64,000 bases of DNA from RHKX01 sp963826475 (GTDB lineage: Bacteria > Actinomycetota > Thermoleophilia > Solirubrobacterales > 70-9). Below, one piece after another: positions 8,817 to 17,537 of the stretch (its first letter is position 1; every line of letters starts with the position of its first letter). The notes under the pieces were generated by a model, which saw only the letters and a program-made list of their open reading frames with translations, made no database searches and was not told the origin of the DNA. Where the stretch lies: NCBI GenBank assembly GCA_963826475.1, contig CAWGXC010000003.1, forward strand, positions 2,046,001 through 2,110,000, read 5' to 3'. Made by a program: the position numbers and the translations under genes.

Positions 8817-9614
8817 CTAGCCCTTGCCGTCCGGGGCCTTCGCCGAGCCGCCCTTGGCCAGATCGTCCCCGGCGATGACGACGACGTGCGCTCCTTCAGC
8901 CTTGGACTCGGCGTAGGTGTCGAACTTGCCGCCAACCGTGATCCCCAGGCTGCGAGCGACCGCTCGAGCCTCGATCTTGAACCCCTTCAGGTACTCGACC
9001 ACGCTCGCCTTGAGGGGCTTCTGGGCCACCGAGGTGGCGGTGACGTTGAAGCCGTCCTTGCCGATCCCGTCGCCGACCGTGCCGGCGAGACCCGGCGATG
9101 AGGAGCCGTTGAGAACGACGACGCTCACCGTCGAGCGGTCGAGGCCGCCGCCCCGGGACGGGCTCTCGGAGTGGGCGCGAAGCAGCAGTCCGGCGACGAC
9201 GATCACCACGATCGCGCCGATCAAAGCGATCAGCGAGATGACGAGGGGGTGGCGTGGCCCGCGGATGGCGATCCGGCGCCATAGCGATGCCTGCTCGAGC
9301 TCGATCGCCGCGCGCTCGGAGGTGCCGATCCGGGCCAGGGCCGGGCGTTCGGAGGTGACCCGCTCGGCAGCCGTCATCGGGCCCGGCGGACGGACGAAGG
9401 TCGGGGGAGGCGGCGGGGCTCCGACTTCCCCGGCCTCCGGCTCGCGCTCGTACCAGTCGATCAAGCGACCGATCTCGCGCCGCTGAGAGACGAACAGGGG
9501 CAGCAGCATCAGCATCCCGATCATCGCCAGGATCGCCGCCGCCCCACCGAGCGGGACGAGCAGGCCCTGACCGAGGAGGGACTCGGCGGCCGCGAGCGGC
9601 AGCGCCGGCCCCAC
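8817..9614 (-). CDS. LytR_C-domain membrane protein (first of two)
   Basis: A 265-aa protein from GTG 9614, whose start overlaps the upstream stop by one base (TAGTG). It has an N-terminal hydrophobic segment, a linker of about 100 residues, a second membrane segment ('PLVISLIALIGAIVVIVVAG') and a C-terminal LytR_C domain beginning 'STVSVVVLNGSSSPGLAGTV' and ending 'GAHVVVIAGDDL'. LytR_C usually sits behind an LCP domain in glycopolymer ligases; no LCP domain is present here. It probably acts outside the cytoplasm in glycopolymer attachment (inference). Confidence 0.82.
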   Translation of the reverse strand: MGPALPLAAAESLLGQGLLVPLGGAAAILAMIGMLMLLPLFVSQRREIGRLIDWYEREPEAGEVGAPPPPPTFVRPPGPMTAAERVTSERPALARIGTSERAAIELEQASLWRRIAIRGPRHPLVISLIALIGAIVVIVVAGLLLRAHSESPSRGGGLDRSTVSVVVLNGSSSPGLAGTVGDGIGKDGFNVTATSVAQKPLKASVVEYLKGFKIEARAVARSLGITVGGKFDTYAESKAEGAHVVVIAGDDLAKGGSAKAPDGKG

Positions 9615-10360
9615 TAGATGTCCCCGTTTGCCACGCCGATCACGAGGGCGAGGTCCGCCCCCTTGGAGACGTCCTCGATCTCAGGAGTCATCAGCTCGTA
9701 CTGCGGCTCGCCGCCGAACAGATCGCTCAGGTCGGAGGCGAGCGCCTTCGCATCCTTCTTCGACCCTTCCTTGAAGAAGACGATGCTGTCGGGATAGGAG
9801 CCGGCGTCACCGATCTCGCCGACCTTGTATCCGTTCTTCTTGACCTCGGCGCTGGCCTTCTTGGCGACGCCGGATACGCCCACCTCACCCGCGGCGGGCG
9901 CGGTGCCGTTGAGGACCGCGACCTCGACCTTCGGCGCCGTTGTCGGCGGCACGGTCGTCGCGGTCGTGTCGGTGGAGCTCCCCCCGCCGAGCAGCCCGAA
10001 GCCGCTCGTCAGGATCGCGACCGCCACCACGATGGCCACGATCCCGCCGAGGAGCAGACGCGCATCGACGGGGCTGCGGCGATCGATCTCCTCGAAGCGG
10101 TAGGCGAGCTCACCGCGAAGCCGCGCCATACGGCCGGGGCCTGAGTCCTCTTCCTCTGGCCGGCCGCCTGCCGCTGCCGCCTCGGCGGCGATCTCCGCAA
10201 CCCTTTCCTCCTCGGCCGCCGAGCGTTCGGGCTGGCGCCCCGCCCATTCCCGCAACCGGCGCAGATGGCGCGCCTGCTGAAAGGTCATGAAGGCGAGCAC
10301 GGTCAAGCCGCCGAAGGCGACGAAGCCGAGAATGGCGCCGATCTCCTTCAACAGGCTCAT
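9614..10360 (-). CDS. LytR_C-domain membrane protein (second of two)
   Basis: A 248-aa paralogue of the gene at 8817-9614. It has an N-terminal membrane helix ('IGAILGFVAFGGLTVLAF'), a charged coiled-coil-prone stretch, a second membrane helix around 'LLLGGIVAIVVAVAILTSGF', a Thr/Pro linker, and a LytR_C domain with 'KVEVAVLNGTAPAAGEVGVS' and 'ADLALVIGVANGD'. Both copies share the order helix, charged linker, helix, LytR_C, which suggests duplication. They lie between the CapD-type dehydratase and the polymerase. Confidence 0.82.
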   Translation of the reverse strand: MSLLKEIGAILGFVAFGGLTVLAFMTFQQARHLRRLREWAGRQPERSAAEEERVAEIAAEAAAAGGRPEEEDSGPGRMARLRGELAYRFEEIDRRSPVDARLLLGGIVAIVVAVAILTSGFGLLGGGSSTDTTATTVPPTTAPKVEVAVLNGTAPAAGEVGVSGVAKKASAEVKKNGYKVGEIGDAGSYPDSIVFFKEGSKKDAKALASDLSDLFGGEPQYELMTPEIEDVSKGADLALVIGVANGDI

Positions 10361-10389
10361 TCAGCGCGGGATCTTAGGTGCTCGGCCGG

Positions 10390-10411
10390 TGGGCCGGGTG
10401 GGCCGGGTGGG
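10390..10411. repeat. Short G-rich tandem repeat
   Basis: About two and a half copies of a 9-bp unit (tgggccggg) lie between the end of the CapD-type gene (10413) and the start of the LytR_C gene (10360). They may be simple low-complexity sequence; no function is evident. Confidence 0.5.
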
Positions 10412-10412
10412 C

Positions 10413-12320
10413 TCAGCGGTGTTCGGCGAGCCCGGCGGCTCCCGAGTTCGACAGCCCGGACTCGATCAGCCCGACCACTCGGCGAGCCAGATCCGTCTCG
10501 TCGCCGCCCTCGATCAGATCCCCGAGACCGCGAAGCGTGCTCTGCACCCGCTCGGGATCGAATGGGTGCTCGGAGACGGCACGGACGATCCGCGGCTCGT
10601 CGGTGGGCTCGGAGCGTTCCCCGATCGCGAGGAGGTGCTCATGGAGCTGCTCGCCCGGCCGTGGCGAGGTGAACTCGATCTCGATGTCGACGTCCGGCTC
10701 GTATCCGGCGAGGCGGATCATGTTGCGGGCGAGGTCGACGATCTTGACCGGCTCGCCCATCTCCAGGACGAAGACGTCGCCGGTCGAGTCATCCCGGCCG
10801 AGATCGGCGGCCCGGATGACGAGCTGGACCGCCTCGGGGATCGTCATGAAGTACCTGGTCATCTCGGGGTGGGTGACGGTGACCGGCCCGCCGCGCTCGA
10901 TCTGGCCGCGGAAGATCGGCACGACGCTGCCGGAGGATCCGAGCACGTTGCCGAAGCGGACGCTGTTGAAGCGGGTCCCGGGGTACTTGACGGCGGCGAC
11001 CCGGATGATCGCCTCAGCCATGGCCTTCGACGAACCCATGACGGTCTGCGGATCGACGGCCTTGTCGGTGGAGATCAGGACGAAGCGGCTCGTCCCGGCT
11101 ACCGCGGCCGTCTCCGCCGTGATGCGCGTGGCGATCGCGTTGTTGCGGACCGCCTCGAGCGGGTTGGACTCCATCAGGGGGACATGCTTGTAAGCGGCGG
11201 CGTGGAAGACGACATCCGGCTTGAAGCGCTGCATCACCTCGAGCATCCGATCGCCTTCCTTGCAGTCGGCGAGGACCGACTCGACCCGGGAGAAGTGCCA
11301 CTCGGAGGTGAGCTCGCGGTCGATCTGGAAGAGGTTGTCCTCAGCGTGATCGAGCAGGACCAGCAGCCGCGGGCCGACTCGGGCGATCTGGCGCGAGAGC
11401 TCGGAGCCGATCGAGCCGCCGGCGCCCGTGACCAGGACGATGCGGTCGCGCAGATATGCCCCGATGCGGTCGAGCTCGATCACCACGGGCTCGCGCCCCA
11501 GCACGTCCTCGACCTGGACCTCGCGCAGCTGGCGGGTCAGCTGAACGCCGCCGCGGAGCAGCTCGAACACCGTCGGCAGGGTGCGGACCCGGATGCTCCG
11601 CTCGCGGGCGGCCGCGACGACCTTGCCACGGACGGCGCCGGGCGCGGAGGGGATCGCGATCACGACCTCGGCCGGCTTCAGCTTGTCGAGGATTCCGCCG
11701 AGATCCTCGGTGCCGCCCAGCACCTTGAGGCCGAGCAGGCGCATGCCGAGCTTGCGCTCGTCGTCGTCGATGAAGCCGATGGGGTTGCCGAGCTCGGGGT
11801 TGAGCCGCAGCTCGCGGACCACCATCTGCCCGCCGGAGCCGGCACCGACGACCAGGACGTCGCTGTGCTTGGTACGGCGGCCGTGACGCTGCATCCGTCG
11901 CTCGACGAAGATGAACCGGACGACGCTGCGCGCCATCACCAGCAGGCCGAGGGTGAAGACGAAGTCGTAGATCATCACCGAGCGCGGCAGCGGGCTCTCG
12001 AAGGGCTTGGCGAGGACGAAGATCGCGATCAGCACGGCGGTCGAGACGGCGCAGGCGCGCAGGATCGACCAGATGTCGCCGACGTTGAAGTAGCGCCACC
12101 ACTTCTGGTGGAGTCCCATGACGCTGAAGATGACCGCCTTGCCGAGCGCGATGAAGACGATCGAGCCGCTCAGCATCGTCACGTAGCGATCGGGGATCCC
12201 TCCCGGCTCGTCGAGGAAGCGGATCTCGAAAGCGAGATAGAACGCGAGGGCGGCGAGGGCCGCGTCCGCCGCGAGCTGAAAGACGCGATGCCGCAGCACC
12301 GGCGAACGCAGGCGATTCAT
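10413..12320 (-). CDS. CapD/WbpM-type nucleoside-diphosphate-sugar 4,6-dehydratase
   Basis: A 635-aa enzyme with four N-terminal membrane helices (about residues 10-130), a CoA-binding-like Rossmann unit ('VVGAGSGGQMVVREL') and a C-terminal extended SDR domain starting 'ILVTGAGGSIGSELSRQIAR'. The active site reads 'STDKAVDPQTVMGSSKAMAE', in which Met replaces the usual SDR Tyr. That is the established WbpM/FlaA1-class arrangement (Asp-Lys-Met). The family makes UDP-4-keto-6-deoxy-GlcNAc, precursor of bacillosamine, QuiNAc or FucNAc. It is the first gene of the minus-strand polysaccharide run and would supply the initiating sugar. Confidence 0.93.
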   Translation of the reverse strand: MNRLRSPVLRHRVFQLAADAALAALAFYLAFEIRFLDEPGGIPDRYVTMLSGSIVFIALGKAVIFSVMGLHQKWWRYFNVGDIWSILRACAVSTAVLIAIFVLAKPFESPLPRSVMIYDFVFTLGLLVMARSVVRFIFVERRMQRHGRRTKHSDVLVVGAGSGGQMVVRELRLNPELGNPIGFIDDDERKLGMRLLGLKVLGGTEDLGGILDKLKPAEVVIAIPSAPGAVRGKVVAAARERSIRVRTLPTVFELLRGGVQLTRQLREVQVEDVLGREPVVIELDRIGAYLRDRIVLVTGAGGSIGSELSRQIARVGPRLLVLLDHAEDNLFQIDRELTSEWHFSRVESVLADCKEGDRMLEVMQRFKPDVVFHAAAYKHVPLMESNPLEAVRNNAIATRITAETAAVAGTSRFVLISTDKAVDPQTVMGSSKAMAEAIIRVAAVKYPGTRFNSVRFGNVLGSSGSVVPIFRGQIERGGPVTVTHPEMTRYFMTIPEAVQLVIRAADLGRDDSTGDVFVLEMGEPVKIVDLARNMIRLAGYEPDVDIEIEFTSPRPGEQLHEHLLAIGERSEPTDEPRIVRAVSEHPFDPERVQSTLRGLGDLIEGGDETDLARRVVGLIESGLSNSGAAGLAEHR

Positions 12321-12406
12321 GGGGAAAGGGTAGAGTCCCGGTCAAGCGCGCGGGGCGCCGAATCCGGCTTTCGCAAGGGCCCCGTCAGGGCCGCGACATC
12401 ATCTCC

Positions 12407-13051
12407 ATGACCTTTCTAGCGGCCTCACTCACCGACCCGATCGTCAACTTCGCGGTTGACTTCATCGACTCCGTCGGCGTGATCGGGATCTTCATCCTGA
12501 TGACGTTCGAGAGCGCGTGCGTGCCGATCCCGAGCGAGGCGACCATGCTCTTCGCCGGCTTCAACGTCGCCGATGGGGACATGACGCTGTTCGGGGTCGT
12601 CGCGGCGGGCGTCCTCGGCAACCTGCTCGGTTCCTGGATCGCCTGGGCGGCCGGCTATTACGGGCGTACCGAACTGCTCGAGAAGAACAAGTTCATCCAC
12701 ATCAACCCCAAGCACCTCGCAACCGCCGACCGCTGGTTCGCCGAGCGCGGCGACGTGACGGTCTTCGTCTGCCGGATGCTGCCGATCGTCCGGACCTTCA
12801 TCTCGCTCCCCGCCGGCGTCGCGCGGATGCCGTTCGGCCGCTTCACGGTGCTGACCCTGGCCGGCTGCATCCCCTGGGTGCTCGGGCTCGCGCTGATCGG
12901 TCGCTCGGTGGGGGACAACTGGCGCGACCTCCAGGACAAGCTCCACTACGTGGACTACGCGATCGCGGCCCTGATCATCGGGGGCATCGCCTACCTGCTG
13001 ATCAAGCGCTTCCGCGGTGGCGATGGGACGCCGATCGACGAGGGTGCCTGA
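12407..13051 (+). CDS. DedA-family membrane protein (VTT domain)
   Basis: A 214-aa protein with about five to six membrane segments. The family signatures 'FESACVPIPSEATMLFAG', 'GNLLGSWIAWAAGYYGR', 'VFVCRMLPIVRTFISLPAG' and 'GCIPWVLGLALIGRSVGDNW' are all visible, including the conserved E and the R...R pair. DedA/VTT proteins are linked to undecaprenyl-phosphate or phospholipid recycling across the membrane. Its pairing with UppP, whose start lies 5 bp after this stop, fits lipid-carrier recycling. Confidence 0.93.
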   Translation: MTFLAASLTDPIVNFAVDFIDSVGVIGIFILMTFESACVPIPSEATMLFAGFNVADGDMTLFGVVAAGVLGNLLGSWIAWAAGYYGRTELLEKNKFIHINPKHLATADRWFAERGDVTVFVCRMLPIVRTFISLPAGVARMPFGRFTVLTLAGCIPWVLGLALIGRSVGDNWRDLQDKLHYVDYAIAALIIGGIAYLLIKRFRGGDGTPIDEGA

Positions 13052-13055
13052 GCGG

Positions 13056-13874
13056 ATGGCAGGTTGGAGGCGGCGGGGCTCCAAGGGTTTCAGCGCCTGG
13101 CGTGCCGCGGTCCTGGGAGCCGTACAGGGGCCGACTGAGCTCCTGCCGGTATCGAGCTCGGCCCACCTCCGGATCGTTCCCTGGCTGGCCGGCTGGGACC
13201 TCGACGACGTCAGCCCCGCCGACCGCAAGACCTTCGAGGTGGCCGTCCACGGCGGCGCCGCCGTGGCCCTGCTGATCGGACAGCGCCGGCTGATCGTCGA
13301 TGAGGTCCGGCGGCTCGACGGTCGTCGCGTCGCGGTCATCGGCCTTTCGTTCCTGCCCGCCGTCGCGGCCGGGCTCGCGCTCGAGGACTGGATCGACCAC
13401 CGACTCGGCGGGCCGCGTGCGACCGCCGTCGGCCTCGTGGCCGGATCCGTCGCCATGGTGCTCGCCGACCGCGCTCCGCGGGTCCGCTACGCGGGCGAGG
13501 CGACCGCGATGGACGGCCTCGCCATCGGATTCGCCCAGGCGGCCGCCCTCGCTCCCGGCGTCTCGCGAAACGGCTCGACCCTCGCCGCCGCCCGCGCCCG
13601 TGGCTTCGGCCGCGCCCAGGCGAACCTCCTCTCCCGCACCGTCGCGCTTCCGGTGATCACCGCCGCGGCCGCCCGCAAGGCGCTCGGCATGCGCAACCGC
13701 GACGTCGAGCCGGCCCTCGCCCGCGCCGCCACCGTCGGGGTGGTCGTCGCGTTCGCCTCGACGCTCGCGTCGCAGGGGCTGATCAAGGTCGTCGAGCGTG
13801 ACCGGGCCCTGTGGCCATACGCGGCCTATCGCGTCGGCCTGGCGGGTTTGATCCTCCGGCGTGCGAGGAGATGA
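13056..13874 (+). CDS. uppP: Undecaprenyl-diphosphatase UppP (BacA)
   Basis: About 272 aa with eight predicted membrane segments. It carries both active-site signatures, 'GAVQGPTELLPVSSSAHL' (Glu-rich motif) and 'PGVSRNGSTLAAARARGFGR'. The enzyme dephosphorylates undecaprenyl diphosphate to regenerate the lipid carrier used for peptidoglycan and surface glycans. ATG 13056, 5 bp after the dedA stop, is preferred; GTG 13017 and ATG 13023 would overlap dedA. The serine normally after Arg in 'SRSG' is Asn here ('SRNG'). Confidence 0.93.
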   Translation: MAGWRRRGSKGFSAWRAAVLGAVQGPTELLPVSSSAHLRIVPWLAGWDLDDVSPADRKTFEVAVHGGAAVALLIGQRRLIVDEVRRLDGRRVAVIGLSFLPAVAAGLALEDWIDHRLGGPRATAVGLVAGSVAMVLADRAPRVRYAGEATAMDGLAIGFAQAAALAPGVSRNGSTLAAARARGFGRAQANLLSRTVALPVITAAAARKALGMRNRDVEPALARAATVGVVVAFASTLASQGLIKVVERDRALWPYAAYRVGLAGLILRRARR

Positions 13875-13876
13875 CT

Positions 13877-13930
13877 CCGGGCAGATCCTCCGCTTCGCGT
13901 CCGGTCTGCCCGGGTGGATGGCCACCGGGA
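13877..13930 (-). repeat. Interspersed hairpin repeat, copy A
   Basis: Read on the minus strand this stretch runs GGTGGCCATCCACCCG, then CCGGGCAGA, an inner CCGGACGCGAAGCGGAGGA, then TCTGCCCGG. The 9-bp arms pair perfectly. A second copy on the plus strand at 30786-30836 matches at nearly every position but has different, still complementary, bases in the stem. It lies between uppP and purM. It could be a terminator or a dispersed structured repeat. Confidence 0.8.
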
Positions 13931-13968
13931 CGGGAAGTCCTTCGGGTCGTGGTTGAATCACCGGACTG

Positions 13969-14991
13969 ATGAGCCAGGACGCCTACACCGAGGCCGGGGT
14001 CAGCCAGAGCGGCGCCGACGCGGCCGTCGCCGCGCTCGTCTCCCACCTCTCCAGAATCGAGACCGGAAAGGCCTCGCGCGTCGTGCCGCTTCCCGGTCAT
14101 TACGCGAGCGTGCTGCGGATCGACGAGCGCACCGGGATCGCCTTCGGGACCGACGGCGTCGGCACGAAGATGGTCGTCGCCGAGCAGCTCGGCCGCTTCG
14201 ACACGATCGGGATCGACTGCATCGCCATGAACGTCAACGATCTCGTCTGCGTCGGCGCCGAGCCGATCGCCCTCGTCGACTTCATCCTCTGCCGGACCGC
14301 GGACCCGGAGATCTGCGACGCGATCGGCATGGGCCTGCGGCGGGGGGCCGAGCTGTCGGGCATCGAGATCCCCGGCGGGGAGATCGCCCAGGTCGGCGAC
14401 GTCGTCAACGGGCTCGAGCTGGCCGGCAGCGCCATCGGGCTGGTCGCCCTCGACTCGATCGTGACCGGCGCAGCCATCGCTCCCGGGGACGCGATCATCG
14501 GAATCCCCTCATCCGGCCTGCACTCCAACGGCTACACCCTCGCTCGCCGCGCGCTCGCTGACCTCGCGTTGGATCAGGACCCCGACGGCCGCCTGGGCTC
14601 TCCGCTCGGCGACGTCCTGCTCGAGCCGACCGAGATCTACGTCCTCCCGGTGCTCGACCTGCTGGCGTCGCCGGACGTCGACGTCCGCGGGCTCGCGCAC
14701 ATCACGGGAGACGGCCTCAACAACCTGCTCCGGCTCGGTTCGGGAATCGGCTACGCGATCGAGGAGCCGCTGGCGGTACCCCCGATCTTCGCCTTGATCG
14801 CCGAGCACGGCGCCGTCAGCGACGAGGAGATGCACGAGGTCTTCAACATGGGCTGCGGCTTCTGCGTGATCGTTCCCGCGGCCCACGCGGAGGCGACGGT
14901 CGGGCTGCTGAGCGGCAGCTACCCCGAGACGAGGCGCATCGGGACGGTCACGGACCAGGCGGGAGTGGTCACGCGGGCGATCCCGCGGTGA
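13969..14991 (+). CDS. purM: Phosphoribosylformylglycinamidine cyclo-ligase PurM
   Basis: A 340-aa protein catalysing ATP-dependent closure of FGAM to AIR in purine synthesis. It shows 'YTEAGVSQSGADAAV', 'FGTDGVGTKMVVAEQ', 'IAMNVNDLVCVGAEPIALVD', 'SSGLHSNGYTLARR' and 'HITGDGLNNLLRL', the usual AIRS order. Length matches the family (about 340). The gene stands alone, without other pur genes, and ends in a strong hairpin that separates it from the convergent DsbA-like gene. Confidence 0.96.
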   Translation: MSQDAYTEAGVSQSGADAAVAALVSHLSRIETGKASRVVPLPGHYASVLRIDERTGIAFGTDGVGTKMVVAEQLGRFDTIGIDCIAMNVNDLVCVGAEPIALVDFILCRTADPEICDAIGMGLRRGAELSGIEIPGGEIAQVGDVVNGLELAGSAIGLVALDSIVTGAAIAPGDAIIGIPSSGLHSNGYTLARRALADLALDQDPDGRLGSPLGDVLLEPTEIYVLPVLDLLASPDVDVRGLAHITGDGLNNLLRLGSGIGYAIEEPLAVPPIFALIAEHGAVSDEEMHEVFNMGCGFCVIVPAAHAEATVGLLSGSYPETRRIGTVTDQAGVVTRAIPR

Positions 14992-15029
14992 GGGTCGAGT
15001 TTGGGTCGGATGCCGACCGAAACTCGCCC
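14992..15029. terminator. Bidirectional hairpin terminator between purM and DsbA-like gene
   Basis: Arms GGG-t-CGAGTTT-g-GGTCGG and CCGACC-g-AAACTCG-CCC fold around an ATG loop with a single G/G mismatch and one bulged T. The hairpin fills the 51-bp gap between convergent genes. No long T run is present on either side, as is common in high-GC actinobacteria. Confidence 0.75.
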
Positions 15030-15042
15030 TTCACCGAATCCC

Positions 15043-15891
15043 CTACGCCCGCTCCCAGAGCGTCCCCGTCAAAGCCGTCACCGGCTTCAGCCTCCACTCC
15101 TTCGCCAGCGCCCAAAGCTCCGCCTCGACGACGACCCGGGGTCGCCGGCAGACCTCCTCGATCTCACGGGTCGCGCAGCGGCCGAAGCGGTCGATGACCT
15201 CCAGCGGCTCGGGTGGAGCCGACCCGCTCGGAGTGACGCCGGCCGCCGCGAGCGCCTCGACGTAGAGCTCGAACGGCTGCCAGCCGTAGACGCCATGCGA
15301 CCTGCCATCGGCGCCGATGAAGGTGAACGACGGGAAGGTGACCCGCTCGATCGGGCCGGTGCAGCCGGTCGCGTTCTCGGCGTTCGCGCGCTGGGGAATG
15401 GCGCGGGCCTCCTCGAGGTGGGCGCCGAAGGCCTCGAGGATCGCGTTCGATCGGAGGTCGAGCTCGAACCTGGCGACGTCGAGGCCGGCCGCCCCCGCCT
15501 CGCCGATCAGCGCCTCGGCGTGGTCGAGCCGCTTGCGGCCGAACATCAGCCCCTCGCGGAGAAGGCGCAGGTAGCGGCCGGCCGCCGCGGAGCCCTGTTC
15601 GCAGGCCGCGACTACGGCCTGGCAGGCGGGGTAGGTGGAGGAGATGCCGCCCTGCGCCCAGAGCCTCGGATCGAAGGGCATTCCCGATTCCGCCGCGACG
15701 CCGGGCCAGATGCCTGCGTACCGATTTCGTCCGGCTTCGTCGATGCTGCGGGACATGCCGCCGAGGATCCAGCGGATCTCGAACGCGTCGCCGAACTCCC
15801 AGATCAGCCTGCGGAGCTTGGGCTCGGTTGCCCAGGACCACGCGCAGGCCGGGTCGGTGACGATCCGGCATTGGACCTTCACGCCGCTCAA
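15043..15891 (-). CDS. DsbA-family thioredoxin-fold protein with CxxS motif
   Basis: A 282-aa protein starting 'VQCRIVTDPACAWSWATEPK'. This is the DsbA/FrnE-like beginning, where the active site is normally CPWC. Here it reads C-A-W-S, so the second, resolving cysteine is replaced by serine. The helical insert ('SSTYPACQAVVAACEQG', 'RYLRLLREGLMFGRKRLD') and the returning strand with cis-Pro ('VTFPSFTFIGADG') are present. The intact fold and lost resolving Cys suggest an isomerase- or glutathione-transferase-like role rather than a dithiol oxidase. Convergent with purM and divergent from a kinase gene. Confidence 0.82.
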   Translation of the reverse strand: MSGVKVQCRIVTDPACAWSWATEPKLRRLIWEFGDAFEIRWILGGMSRSIDEAGRNRYAGIWPGVAAESGMPFDPRLWAQGGISSTYPACQAVVAACEQGSAAAGRYLRLLREGLMFGRKRLDHAEALIGEAGAAGLDVARFELDLRSNAILEAFGAHLEEARAIPQRANAENATGCTGPIERVTFPSFTFIGADGRSHGVYGWQPFELYVEALAAAGVTPSGSAPPEPLEVIDRFGRCATREIEEVCRRPRVVVEAELWALAKEWRLKPVTALTGTLWERA

Positions 15892-16029
15892 CCGGCCCGC
15901 ATTTGCAGGGATTTCGGGATTTCGGGGCGCAAGGTGGCGTTCGTCGGAGGGGAACTACTGTGGTGCCGAGGACCAGGATCGAAAATACTCACTGGTGATG
16001 CGGTCGCGGCACAACGGTCACCCAACCAG

Positions 16030-17529
16030 ATGTCGATGATCGGCACCCTCCTGTCCGGCCGCTATCGGCTCGAGTCCAAGCTCGGCAGCGGTGGCATGTC
16101 GACCGTGTATCTGGCGGTCGACGAGACGCTCGGCCGCAACGTGGCGGTCAAGGTCCTGCACCGCGAGATCTCCGACCAGCCCGATCAGCTCGAGCGCTTC
16201 CGTCGCGAGGCCCGCGCGGTGGCCCGGCTCTCGCATCCGAACCTGGTCGGCGTGATCGACGCGGGCGAGGACGGCGGTCATCTCTACATCGTCTTCGAAT
16301 ACGTGCCCGGCGAGACGCTGAAGAAGCGGATCGCCACGTATGGCCGCCTCCCACTCGACGAGGCCACGGCCTACGCGATCGAGATCGGCCGGGGGCTGCA
16401 GAGCGCCCACGCCGCCATGCTCATCCATCGCGACGTCAAGCCGCAGAACATCCTGATCGACTCGGAGGGACGCGCGAAGGTCACCGACTTCGGGATCGCC
16501 CGCTCGCTCGAGGTCCATGGCCTGACCGCGACGGGGCGCGTCCTCGGCACGACCGACTACGTCGCCCCCGAGCAGGCGATGGGCAAGGACGCCGATCCCC
16601 GCACCGACGTCTACTCGCTCGGGATCGTCCTCTTCGAGATGATCACCGGCGAGGTCCCCTTCCTCGCCGAGACCCAGGTCGGGGTCGCGATGAAGCACGT
16701 CAACGAGCCGATGCCCGACGTCCAGTTGCGCCGGCCCGAGACCTCCGCGGCGCTCGCCGCCGCGGTCGACCGTGCGACGGCGAAGGACCCCAAGGATCGC
16801 TACGAGGACATGAACGAGTTCCTCCGCGACCTCGAGTCCGCCTTGGAGGTGGAGATCGCCCGGTCGGGCCACCCCACGGGGCAGGCGACGACCGTCATCG
16901 ACTCGGTCCCGAGCAAGAGTCGCAAGCTGATCAGCAAGCGGCGTCTGTCCTTGGTCACCGTGCTGCTCGTCGCCGGGGCCGCCGCGGCGGCGATCGCCTT
17001 CGCCGCGCTCAGCGGGGGCGGCAAGGACAAGGAGGCGCCGGCCACCACCCCGGCCGCGACATCGGCATCGATCGACATCACGGACGCCGTCGATTTCGAT
17101 CCGCAGGGAGGCGACGGGGAGCACCCGGAGCTCGTCGGCAACGCGATCGACGACGACCCCTCGACCGCCTGGGAGACGGAGAGCTACAGCGCCGGGCTGG
17201 CGGGCGCCCCGAAGACCGGCGTCGGCCTCGTGCTCGCGACCGACGGGCCGGTCACGCCCGCCGAGCTCGAGCTGCAGACCGACGGCGGCGGCTGGAAGTT
17301 CAACGTCTACGGCTCGGATTCCAAGACCGCTCCCACCGACCCGCCGTTCGACGAGACCGGTGCGGAGACGGAGGCCTGGGGATCACCGCTCGCCACCGAT
17401 GCCTCGGCGGGAAAGAGCACCACCGTGGATCTGGACGCATCCGCGGCTAACCGCTACTTCCTGATCTGGATCACCGACCTCGCCGGCACCGAGAAGGCGC
17501 AGATCTTCGGCGCCCAGCTCAGCTCCTAG
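16030..17529 (+). CDS. Membrane Ser/Thr protein kinase with discoidin-like extracellular domain
   Basis: A 499-aa Hanks-type kinase. The catalytic domain is about residues 10-270, with 'LGSGGMSTVYLA', the 'VAVKVL' lysine, 'HRDVKPQNILID', 'DFGIA' and the activation segment 'TATGRVLGTTDYVAPEQ'. One transmembrane helix follows near 310-330 ('LVTVLLVAGAAAAAIAFAAL'). The external C-terminal domain has 'NAIDDDPSTAWETESY', the signature of F5/8 type C (discoidin-like) carbohydrate-binding folds, in place of PASTA repeats. It probably senses cell-wall sugars. ATG 16030 sits right before the glycine-loop region. Divergent from the DsbA-like gene. Confidence 0.92.
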   Translation: MSMIGTLLSGRYRLESKLGSGGMSTVYLAVDETLGRNVAVKVLHREISDQPDQLERFRREARAVARLSHPNLVGVIDAGEDGGHLYIVFEYVPGETLKKRIATYGRLPLDEATAYAIEIGRGLQSAHAAMLIHRDVKPQNILIDSEGRAKVTDFGIARSLEVHGLTATGRVLGTTDYVAPEQAMGKDADPRTDVYSLGIVLFEMITGEVPFLAETQVGVAMKHVNEPMPDVQLRRPETSAALAAAVDRATAKDPKDRYEDMNEFLRDLESALEVEIARSGHPTGQATTVIDSVPSKSRKLISKRRLSLVTVLLVAGAAAAAIAFAALSGGGKDKEAPATTPAATSASIDITDAVDFDPQGGDGEHPELVGNAIDDDPSTAWETESYSAGLAGAPKTGVGLVLATDGPVTPAELELQTDGGGWKFNVYGSDSKTAPTDPPFDETGAETEAWGSPLATDASAGKSTTVDLDASAANRYFLIWITDLAGTEKAQIFGAQLSS

Positions 17530-17537
17530 CGGAGCGG

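Noticed and set aside
10287..12410. A 707-aa plus-strand open frame
   Set aside because: It mirrors the CapD-type gene; composition is Asp/Glu/Arg/Gly-rich with no domain, a typical GC-rich antisense frame.
15001..16029. A 5' extension that would make the discoidin-tailed kinase 842 aa
   Set aside because: It is antisense to the DsbA-like gene, has no family-like sequence, and the conserved kinase begins a few residues after ATG 16030.
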